Source: Fistularia commersonii (lineage: Eukaryota > Chordata > Actinopteri > Syngnathiformes > Fistulariidae). Taken from it: 64,000 nucleotides of DNA. The stretch covers positions 1,779,501-1,843,500 of the forward strand of contig JBBMNZ010000030.1 in assembly GCA_037954325.1 (NCBI GenBank), written 5' to 3'. Made by a program: the position numbers and the translations under genes. Positions 33,801 through 43,836 of this stretch are shown piece by piece. Each line of letters begins with the position of its first letter. Within the stretch, counting starts at the first letter, position 1. The notes below the pieces were generated by a model. That model was given only the letters and a program-made list of their open reading frames with translations. It searched no databases and had not been told where the DNA came from.

Positions 33801-36800
33801 CTCGCCCTATTACTCCCCGTTCCGTAGCGTCTGTCCCTGCGGTACACGCCGTGATGTTCCCTGCCAAGGAAATCTGTCATTCTGTTCTCCGGTACATTGA
33901 TTTTCAATCGTTCCAAGCTCTCCGGGACGTGCGTTTGGTATTCACGGCGCGGTTTCAGAGAACCTGGAGGCGACACTGTGGAATTTGCAGTGCTTTCAAT
34001 CAGTGGTCTCTCACCTCCCACCGTCTCCACCACGTCCGCGGCGCTTTTGTCCTTGTCCGATTCCGACCGCGGCCACGGGAACTCCCCGGGCCTCCTCGCA
34101 CCCGCCGCCGACTCAGAACTCTGCAGGGGGGAAGGAGACGGACGCACTGAGCAGGATGAAGGAATGGAGCGGAAAGGCTCCTGGAGCGTGATTTAAAATG
34201 AAATGCTATATCGAGTTTGCCGCGGAAACTTTAATTTAATTTTTTTTTTTCTTTACTGTTATATTCTATTTTTTATTTTATTTTCATTCTATTTTTTTTA
34301 TTTCATTTTTATTCTTTTTTTATTATTCTCATTTTCCACACATTATGTAAAAATAGAATAGCGAAAAATATAAAAATAAAGTGCTATTTTGATTCTTCTG
34401 TGAGCTGGAGCTACCCTAAATAAAAAGCAATTAAGGAATAAATAATAGAAATAATAATAATGATAGTAAATTAACAATAAAGAATTCTGATTCTGACTTC
34501 CCTGCGCCTTCTTAGATAGTGAAAGATCTGCCGGGCAAAAAAACACAATACATGATTTTAAAATCCAGAAGATATCGTAAGATGTTATTATTGTCATATT
34601 CATATGAATATATTTCTCCAGGGGGAAAAAAAAAAGCGGTATATTTTTGGAGACTAATTTCTCTGCCGGCTAACACACCTATGGCAGCGCTACCATCCTG
34701 CTCGGAATATATTACTCACATGATCCGATGCGTTCAGTGACCCGTCGGTGTGTTTCGTGCACTGTTTCCCTCTGTCGCCGCCGTCGTTAAACTATACGAA
34801 CAGTCAAAACAAAGACGTTATTCTAACACCTGTGGATTCCCTTTTGACCTGATAATAAACAAAACATTACCGTAAAAGTGCATTTTTTTAAAGTTTTTGT
34901 AACAATTGCAGCAGCAGTGTGTTTTCCTTTCAGACACTTTATTGCTTATTGTTTAACCTGCAACCCTCCGGGAGCCCCTGTTTGACCGGAGAGGTGGAAA
35001 CCTCTCACCTTCTCTGACACGTGTGTGGACGGACAGGAGACCTCCTGGTTCTCGGACGCTCCTAGATCCAAACCGCCACTCCTTGCCGCTGCCGGTTGGG
35101 CCGAAGCCTTTTTATGGAGGAAGGTTTCCCCCTAAAAGAAATCGGAGGCACCGGCTTCAGCTGAAACTTCAGTGGTCCTCAGAGCCGGGGAGATACGCTG
35201 ATTTTGCGTTTCTATCTCACCGTGATTTGAGCGTTCTCGGACTTCTCGGGTGCGCCGACGGACAAGTGGTCCAGTTTTCTCCTTTTCACTGCTAAGAAAA
35301 GGAAAGAAATAAAAAAAGACAACGCGGTCGCACAATGGATACCGAGCGGTACCGACGAGGACCGAATGAAATCGCGGCTTTACGATCACCTGTTGCGCTC
35401 ATTCTTTGCCCTATTTTTATTCATTTACTTACTCCGTGCCTTCACTAGAGGGCGCTCTGCACGGTTTACATTTCGAATATCATCCCGATTGACCCCACGA
35501 GGTCTTTGTCTGTTGAACTCGGCCAGTGTGCAACCAAAAAAAAAAGTTATCTAAGGAGCTGATGTGGAAAAGAGAAGCCTAAAGGCTTGGTTTTAGTTTT
35601 GCTCACAGGCATATTTTCACTTCCACTCCATCTAACATGAAGAACTTACACCCTTCTAAGAGAGCCGTCCTCCTGACGTCCATGCTAAGAGCGTCATTCT
35701 GCAGCTTAAACGTGAACCAGTGAAGCCACCGACCTGTTTCGATTTCAGAGGAAAGCGATGCTGACGATGCCAGAGTCGACGGCGTTCCAATTTGGCTCAT
35801 CTACGACAAAGGACATCATCGAGGATCACCGCTCCGCCATGAGTCGCTCGGGGGTTTTCTCGTCACGGCCTGCTATCATGCAACGATGCGGACTCACCTG
35901 CATTGGCGGGGGCCTGTTCATGGTCTTCCGGGCCCGGTGGACCTTGGGTGGATCCGGTGAGACGGAGGGAGAGGAGGCGAGTGTGGCGGACGACGACGAG
36001 GGCGGAGGCGCCGACGTCAGGATGGGTTTACTGCTTCCGGGCCCGGAGACGCTCATCTTGGCTCGGCCGGGGGATAGCGTCGAGGACGTAGAGGGTGAGC
36101 TGGACAACGGGGAGGTGGAGGACATTGAGGAGATGGACTTTGCTGCGTGTCCTGTGTGGGGAGGAAATGCAGACTTTTAATATCATTTATTTCGGAAACT
36201 GGATTTCTGAAATGATAGACTTGTTTTTAAGCAGCAGGCTGATGGAGAAAAAACTGCATCTCACCAGGAACAGTCTTCTTTGCTGGGGAGGAGGCGGGGG
36301 AGCGTCTCTCCACCTCCTCTCCGGGTCTGGACCCATCCTTGGCAGGTGGCGGAGGCGGCATCACCGGAGGAATATCAACCACAGCCTCTGGCTTCTTGGG
36401 AACAGCGGCTGTTCTGACGGTAGCATTATCTGGGGAGGGAGTTTTACAAGTGACAGGATGTATTTGTGACTTTATACCAAACGATTATTTGGTGGAAAAA
36501 GCAGCAAGAACTTTAAAAGCACCGGTATCATGTATGTACAGTGTGTTTCAACAGGTGACTAAAGGGGAGATTAGTGAGTTCACTCACCTGTCAGCACATT
36601 TTTATTATCTGTGTTTTGCATGCGATTGTTGAAATGATACGCTACCGCAGAAAGGATACGTACCATCCGTGACCTGGCTCGGCCCGGGTGACAGCGTCCC
36701 CGCTGTCTCGCAGTCGCTCCCTTCAAGACGCTCCTGGAAGGTGAAACGCAGATGACACGACTATGGGTAAGAGAATTGGAAATGAAAAAAAAAAAAAAAA

Positions 36801-38024
36801 ACATACACAAAACGGGGAAACAGGGTGGAAATCGTTTAGCAATTGCTGCGGTTCCTGACAAAAAAATGATAATTGCCCTGAAAATGGGGGTAGTTTCAGC
36901 ATTACACTAAGATTCAAGATTCAAAGTGTTTACTGTGATGTCCAAAGGAAACATATTTCCCTGTTCAATGAAATTCTTACACTGCTGGCCGCAGTGCAGC
37001 CAGATAGGTAGTGATAAATAAATAAATGATAAACATACTGTATTAGAAAGGTAAAAAGTAAGAAAAGTTAAGTGCAGCTTTGAATGTTTTTTTATTTATT
37101 TATTCATTTATTTATTCTTTTTTGTGGGAAAATAACCACCTATGAATTAAAACACTATTGAGCTGAATTATAATTTCCAATTCATTTTTGAGTATGCACA
37201 TTGTTTCATTAAATACCTCCAATTTCTAGTTGAATAAGCATAGTATATGTGGAGTATACCGTGTCACCCTTGGAACTTCCCTGCTATGGGATCAATAAAT
37301 TACACCCATCATTCAATCTATTTTTGTTTCCAACTCGTCTACCAACTATTATAATAAATAAACGGACAAAATGAGGAGTAGGCCGGCAAGAAACGTTAAA
37401 ATCAATCCCAAACAGCGCACCGGGTAGCCGGGTGAATGGACGACCACTACTTCCGGTGTCTCCGCTCCAAAATAAACCTCTCGACCAATGGGCGGCCGCG
37501 TTGGTGCCGACGTCATCTGCCGCCACCAGTCAATCAAAACCATTCATGTTTTACACGAATCAAACCCTGGTGCTTCTTCTCCCACGAACCGAACCGAAAG
37601 GCGGGGACCGCATTCTCGGGAATGAGGGGGTGTTTAGCCAAGAGGCGTCTTACCGGGTCACACCGCAGTCAACAGCGGTAGTTTACCGGCGAACTCTCCG
37701 TGACGGGACGGGAACGGACGGGCTGCGAGAGCGACGCTACCCGCCGCTGCATCCGGGGGAGCATGCATCGGAGTCGGCAGGGATGCGAGAGTAGCCCCGC
37801 TAACAACAAAAGTCCCCCGGAGCTAGCAGTCAACGATGCTAGCAAGTTGAGAGCGTTTACAAACAAACAGCAGCAGTAAAGAAGCCCCCGGGAGCGGCCA
37901 CCGCGCAGCGAAGCCCGCCGTGCAACCCCGCATCTCCGGACGGAAGGGCTCGGCCTTTCGTGCTCGCCGCCGTGCACCGCGGAGGTTTCTCGCTTACCTT
38001 TGTCGCCGCTCCAGTCGCCGACAT
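27808..38024 (-). CDS. ehmt2: EHMT2 (G9a), histone H3K9 mono/dimethyltransferase
   Basis: A nuclear SET-domain enzyme that methylates H3K9, usually as a dimer with EHMT1. 27 coding exons, 1169 aa (human 1210): 38024-37998, 36733-36664, 36429-36265, 36151-35898, 35800-35734, 35291-35221, 35131-35009, 34120-34015, 33623-33537, 33457-33321, 33221-33078, 32988-32675, 32591-32352, 32137-32055, 31949-31843, 31766-31644, 31547-31446, 31364-31260, 31145-30991, 30913-30746, 30665-30521, 30443-30366, 30102-29987, 29740-29654, 29503-29425, 28264-28089 and 27988-27808. The N-terminus has GHAAKS and KVHRARKTM. The Cys-rich region has LCSCRMEAP and CCPGCGYFC. Ankyrin repeats span about 600-880. Pre-SET has CSSSNCLCG. 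SET has RFINHLCDPN and GFDYGDRFW. Post-SET has CQCGSEKC. A CAG run encodes QQQQQPQQP in exon 13. The acidic stretch of mammalian G9a is not seen. The 67-base exon 35800-35734 rests on phase and splice sites. Confidence 0.93.
28515..28985. mobile_element. Degenerate TIR-type element in ehmt2 intron 25/26
   Basis: It begins 'actgtaatatccgaactata agatgc' and ends near 'cagcttatagacaagtgcgg c'. The internal 'catcggaccgatgaaat' block, reversed, matches 'atttcatcggtccaacgtgg' at about 54027 in skiv2l intron 17, so the two belong to one family. No coding sequence is present. Confidence 0.55.
37430..37790. promoter_or_regulatory. Promoter-like segment in ehmt2 intron 1
   Basis: A GC-rich block contains an ETS-like CTTCCGGTG near 37449, a CCAAT box directly followed by GGGCGG near 37486, and a CRE-like GACGTCAT near 37509. 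It could be an internal promoter or enhancer. There is no exon evidence, so this is inference from motif clustering. Confidence 0.35.
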
Positions 38025-38430
38025 GTTTCCCAGCGAGCGGCCAGTGCGCAGGCGCACGCAGGCTGCGTCACCGCGACCAGGCCACGCCCCCTCGGCGTCG
38101 ATTTAAACCCGCTGATCGGGAGTCAGCCCCGGCGCGCCGCCGTCCGCTCGGACCGCAGGGAGCCCCGGAGCCCGGCAACCGACTGGAAGTCAGCTCCGCA
38201 CCGGACGAGCGGGGTATTTTTGTTGTCACGGGGTGCTCGTCCTCCGCCAGGAGGCCACAAAGTAAACAGAAATCGCAGCGGTAGCGGCTAGTGGTGGTGG
38301 TGGTGGTGGCAGCGAGCAGGCGTAGCGGGACAACGGACGCTGCTCCCAAGTTAACGGGGAGAAGGAGCCTCCGGTTGGCGTCGACGAAAACACCCGAAGG
38401 CCTTCGGCGAGGGGGAACCGGGGAGGTGAG
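38025..38430. promoter_or_regulatory. CpG-rich divergent promoter of ehmt2 (-) and zbtb12 (+)
   Basis: It is very CpG-rich. Just upstream of the ehmt2 ATG is an NRF1-like TGCGCAGGCGCA (near 38044) and a CCACGCCCC Sp/KLF site. On the plus side, a sequence ending ACCGGGGAG is followed by GTGAGTGG near 38427, a good donor for a noncoding first exon of zbtb12. The shared promoter and the 5' exon are inferred. Confidence 0.55.
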
Positions 38431-40099
38431 TGGCCCCCCAAAGTTGACTTGAGACGATTCCCGGGATGCTTTTGTTTGTTTCTGCTCACTAGCAGACGCC
38501 AGGATGCTAACTGGTAGTTAGCATGCGATGCTAACTGAAAGCAAGCTAAGTGAGCGTGCGGTCAGACGCGCTGGCTACAATGGAGCCGAGCACATTCTGG
38601 TGTGCGGATCGATTTTTGTTATGTTTTGTTCTTCTCCTACGATCCTACTCCTACCAAACAACAACAACAACATCTATTTTTAATTTCAATGATCAAACAA
38701 ATGCGTTTTTACTTTGGGTGCAGGCTCTTTGGTCTCCTCCAGCCTTCTTCCAAATTGCAACTTTTCTCACGTTTCCAAGGTATGGATGAAGTGATAAGGG
38801 ATCGATAACGCCTATCGGCTCCCTGGAGCTCGAAGCAAAGCCTCAAAACGCAGGAGCAACTCCCTGTTTTGGTGTTTTTTTAATATATATTTCCACGCAA
38901 TGGGTGGCTGGTGATAAACCAAAACAAAGAATTAGATCAATTTTTGCACAAATCATGTTGCAGCGTGATCAGCAGGAGATCAAACTGTAATTAAAGGACC
39001 CTTGGTGTAAAAAACAAAACAAAAAAAACGTAGCTTTGTGGAGGCCATTTTATCTAATGAGTAAATAATGTATTCATTTTGCATCATCTGTGGATCCTAG
39101 CATGTTAAGATGGGAGAGCTGACGTGCACACACGGTGCACATCCATTAGCATTCAGTGGTGTCCTACCATCAGTCGCTGATGTGTGTGTGTGTGTGTGTG
39201 TGTGGAAAAGCCAGGGGAAGCTTTGATGTCACACTGGGGGAAGCTTTGATGCCAGGTGGGGAGGGGCCCATTCCAGATGGGCTTCCACTGTGGAGGCTGA
39301 GGGTGGGTGGGGTTCTGGTGCCTGAGAGAACCAGACGTGGATTTTCATTGTTCAGAACTGATAACACCGGCTAACCAGGAGCTCAAACAAGGCATTTGAA
39401 TTGGATTAGAGTATCACCGCTGAAGAATAAGTCTTCAGAGAGACATCCGCTCTTAGTTTAGGATAATGCTGGGTGTGTTTTGGCTGTGGCTGCAAGGTGT
39501 AAAGGTGCCGCAAATGAATTTCCCACGGTGGGTGGTTTCGGTGACCCCTGTGTTCTCGTGGGCGGTGCGAGCAGCGGGTATCGATTGGCCGTGTGGGTTT
39601 TCTAGATGAACATCGACGCGCGGGAAGGTCCGTGTGTGTGAACGCCCCCGAAGTGTCCAAGCACCCCTGACCCAGCGCAGGACTTCTCTCTCTGATCCAA
39701 AGGTTTGTTGCTCCAGGAGCCGCTGCCTCCTGTGGGCCCCTGTGAGATGTTCTGAGAGGAGGAGGTGGGTTGAATTGGATCGATGTGACTCCGCGGAGTC
39801 CTCGCGTTCTCTGCACGACCGTTTAGGTTTTCCACCATCCAAAACCGTGGTGTTACTTGAAGACTTAAATTGTGCACGGGTGTTTTTTTTTTTTTTTTTT
39901 TTTTTTAATGAGGGTGAGCACCCAGGCTTTCATCCGGGGGGGGCACCAGGACCCCCCACCCGGCCCAAAGCTCGTCTGCAGGAAAAGCGGGATGAATAAT
40001 GAACGCGTGAATCAATTATTTAGCGAAAGATCTGCATTTAGTTGCATATTTATTGTTTGGTCGTCCTCCTTATGTAAGCCACGTGTCTCCTCAGACAGG
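38431..40099 (+). other. Presumed zbtb12 intron 1
   Basis: It holds a (GT)n run at about 39180-39203 and a poly-T run at about 39882-39906. No coding exon is recognised before the AG at 40093-40094. Confidence 0.5.
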
Positions 40100-42707
40100 A
40101 TGGAGATGCTGTGTTTCCGGCTCCCGGGCCACGGGGACGTGACCCTGAAGCACATGAACTCCCTGAGATCCCGCCAGCATTTCTGCGACATCACTATCGT
40201 GGCCAGCGACAACCAAATATTCCGGGGGCACAAGGTGGTCCTGGCCGCCTGCTCCCCCTTCCTGAGGGACCAGTTCCTCCTCAGCCCGGCCCCGAAGCTT
40301 CAGGTAGACGGCCGGCAGAACCGCATCTCGTGTTTGTTTTCGAACACGCGTGTGACATCTTCGTCGTGTCCAATCCAGGTGTCCATACTGTACAGCTCCA
40401 CGGTGGTGTGTGACCTTCTACAGTCTTGTTACACCGGCGTGTTGCAATTTCACCCCGAGGACATCGTCAGCTACCTGACGGCCGCCAGTTACCTGCAGAT
40501 GGAGTACATCGTGGAGCGCTGCCGGAGAGCTCTGAAGAAATACGTGCAGCTGAAGAACCCGGGCTCACCAAAGGCAAGTCGCCGCCCCAAACATCAGCAT
40601 TTTGTCATCATCTAAAGAGATTTTAAGAGGGAAATAATTACACCCTCTGCACCGTTTGTGGCTCATCTTTGGTTTGGTGCGCCGCTCCACTGAATTATTC
40701 ACCCCTTCCCTCGGCCCCTCAGATGCCTGAGGAGGAGAATCCCTCACAGCCGGTGATCGTTAGCGGCAGCGCTCACTCGGCGGGGTCGCCTCGCAGCGGG
40801 GAACCTTCTCCCAACCGCTCGCGGAGCCCTCCGGCGCGCTCCGCCGAAGACAGCTGCGAGGTGGGGGACATGTCGGCCGCGGGGAGCAGACACGACGACG
40901 ACAGCAGCCCTTCCGTGGACGAGCCCAATATCAAGGTATTTCAATCCAAATCCATGTCATTTGCAGAATTTTTACATTTGCTATTTCGCTCTTCAAAGGT
41001 TTCACAGCATTTTGAAAAGCATTTGAAATCCGGTGCGGACAGATTTGGCACGGTAGCTTCAGAGCCGAGAGCAGGCTTTTTACTGCGAACGAAAGGACCT
41101 AATTGGTCCCAGCAGTTGACACGCTAATTCCACAGACTCCTACACCTTGTAAATAATAAAGAAAAAAAGGGGCGTGACCCGTTTGTTTCTTCGCCTCGCT
41201 GCTCTAATGAGAGGTGTCTTTTTTTACCGTCCCCGAGGCAGCCGTCGTGCAGGAATCAAGCCAAAGCGCCCGTCTCCCCGGGGGTCGTGTTTTCACGGCT
41301 CCTGTTCGGAGGCGGGGGCAAAAATAGCCCCGTTGGACCGGGTCGTGAAGCCGGTGTTGCCCCCTCTGGTCCGAGCCGGTGGGGTTTTGTCCTGCGTGGC
41401 GGGGGCAGGGAGTAGAAAGGTGAAGCAGATAATAGAAAGCACTGGACCGGTTGTTGCTGGATAGCAGAGAGTCCTTCCACATCCATTTGTTAGACGGCTG
41501 GAAAAAAAAAAAACAAAGCCGCGGCTCATAAAATGAACACCTAATTGAATTGTGAATTAAACGTTCCACGCTCTGCCTCCGGATACCGTCCCAGGTTTCC
41601 GCGTCGGACGAGGAAGACGAGACCAGAGACGACGACTGCGAGGTCTTCAAAGTCTACATCTCTGACAAAGAGCTGACGAACCGAGAAGGCGAGGAGGAGA
41701 TGGGGGTTCCCAGCGAGGACCCTCTGGATTCGTGTTACCCGGAGACAGAAGGCGTGATGATCGGCATGGACGGCAGCGAATACAAACTGAACCCGTCGGA
41801 GGAGGAGCTCGGCGACGGCGGCCTCCCGAGGCAGGTGGTGCACACTTTCAGGCGGAGGCTGTCCGACTCGAAAATCGGCCGCGGCCGGGGGAAATCCAGG
41901 GGGAGGGGCTTCAGGAAACGAAGGTGGATGTCCTCTCAGGAGAAAAGGCCGAGTTACGCCCACCACCAGGATCTGTGGTACCTGTCGACGGCGGGGATGG
42001 CGGCGGGCTTCGGCCTGGACTACGGCGAAGACGGCGTCAAGGCGGGGAGTTCCTTCTCGGTAGAAGTCCCGCATTTGGACTTCAGCTTGAGCGACGATCA
42101 GGGGGAGAACGCCCTGACGGTGGATTCCGACAGCCTGAGCCAGTTCGCCCTGGAGGAGTCCGCCGCCGGCGAGGGGAGCCTGCTGGCCGTGGGCGCCGGC
42201 GAGGGCGGGGACGAGTCGGTGGCGGTGGTGGGCTCCACGTCCAGCGTGACGGGGCCGGTCATCTGCGAGCACTGCGGCATGACCTTCCCGTCGGCCCACT
42301 CCCTCGCCGTCCACTCCTGCTCCAACCGCCTCCTCTACACCTGCCCCTGCTGCGGGAAGCAGTTCCACCACTCGGCCAACCTCACGCGCCACATGGCGGT
42401 GCACCGGGGCGGCGCCAAATCCCACCAGTGCCCCCTTTGCTACAAGAGCTTCACCCAGAAGTCCACACTGATCGACCACATGAACCTCCACAGCGGCGAG
42501 CGCCCGCACCGCTGCGCCTACTGCCACGCGCGCTTCGCGCACAAGCCCGCCCTGCGCCGCCATCTGAAGGAGCAGCACGGCAAAACCACGGGGCAGAATT
42601 CCCTCCACGAGCAGGAGGAGAGGGAACGGGCCGCCGGTCAAGCACGTGAGGAAGACCAAGAGCAGGAACAAGAGCAGGAGTGTCCGGTTATCGATGAAGC
42701 ATCCTAA
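40100..42707 (+). CDS. zbtb12: ZBTB12, BTB/POZ C2H2 zinc-finger protein
   Basis: A probable nuclear transcription regulator. Four coding exons: 40100-40303, 40379-40573, 40723-40935 and 41595-42707, giving 574 aa (human about 459). The BTB domain fills residues 1-133, with FRGHKVVLAACSPFLRDQFL and YLTAASYLQMEYIVERCRRA, close to human ZBTB12. A Ser/Pro/acidic linker and a basic GRGRGKSRGRGFRKRR patch follow. Four fingers lie at about 428-533. The first (CEHCGMTFPSAHSLAVHSC) ends H...C and may be atypical. The others start CPCCGKQF, CPLCYKSF and CAYCHARF. The tail is Glu/Gln-rich. The second intron uses a GC donor (AAG|GCAAGT). The ATG at 40100 is the first in frame, with another two codons later. 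The name rests on BTB similarity and on its place between ehmt2 and nelfe. Confidence 0.88.
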
Positions 42708-43836
42708 ACCAAAGCACGGAAGACAGTGTCTTCACACCCGCAGAGGCGACGTCCGGCGTCACACACCTTTTTCCCCGACACACCCGGGGAAAACATTACA
42801 GAGGCCTTTTTAACACAAACCTTAAAATTAACTTCACGTGAAATATTGCCAACGTTTGCATCCAGCCGAGCACCAAGCCTTTTGTTTTGTTTTTTTTTTT
42901 TAGATCAGGCGGAAGATAAGCTTTTGTAGGAAAATAAAACGTACCGGGTTAAAATGTCTGTCTAGGACAATGCGACATTTACTACACCTGACTTTTATTT
43001 TCTTTCCTGTTTTATCAAAATGAGTTGAAGAAAAAAACCTTTTTGATATTAATATCTTAAAAGACTTTCAAGTTAGTACTGTAATTTTAAACTGAAAGAT
43101 TTTAGTACATGTTTTATTAGTACAATGACTGTACGTGAGGAGCCGAGTGTTGGACGTGGAAAATGGTTGCAGAAGTTCTCTGACATGTAAAATGTATTCC
43201 AATGAATAATTTCCAGACTTGGATGAATGTAAATTAAAAACGTGTAGTTCAGTAATAGTTGTCTTACTTGTTGCCTTACTAGGCCTTTGTGCAGTAATTT
43301 TACTACATTAGAGGTTTTATTAAAACTCAAAATAATTTGAACCCTGACTGTATGATTTTTTTTTTTTTTATGTTTAATATCCAGCAAAGGCTGGCTTGTG
43401 GAAAGTGGACTGGATCTTTCTCACCTGAATACACAAGTTAGTGGGCGCTATTTGGAAAGTCCATGTCTGCAGGTGCTGAGGGGCTCCGGGGCCTCCTCAA
43501 ATCCGGGCCGATCCTTTTAAAAATCAAAAGTCCTGCGCAAAACCGCACAATAAAATCAAGCAGTGCAGTGTTTCTAGCACTCAAAGCCGGTCAGATATTC
43601 AATTTGAATTCAGGACTGCTTTTAGCTCTGGATACGAGTCTCTGTCCCCGCTGGGTTCCGCTGAGTGAATCACCAACCCCAACGAAAAACATGAGTGGAA
43701 ATTTTTTAATTGAATTCAATATCTCTAGCTGCATCGTTAAAGCTGCGGGGTTCCAATTAAAAAAAAAAAAAAAAAATTGCAAGCCTGTCTCGAATTGGAA
43801 AACATGAAAAGCCAAAACACGAGCCCGGAGTCGGCT
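42708..43836. other. Convergent 3' ends of zbtb12 and nelfe
   Basis: The zbtb12 3' UTR has AATAAA near 42931. On the minus strand an AATAAA near 43316-43321 could serve nelfe. No gene is visible between them, and no complement factor B exon was found. Confidence 0.6.

Noticed and set aside
41541..42671. 376-codon minus-strand open frame opposite zbtb12
   Set aside because: It is a shadow of the GC-rich zinc-finger exon, with no domain.
38025..43836. Complement C2/CFB genes expected from human synteny
   Set aside because: No serine-protease, CCP or VWA exon was recognised in either spacer on either strand.
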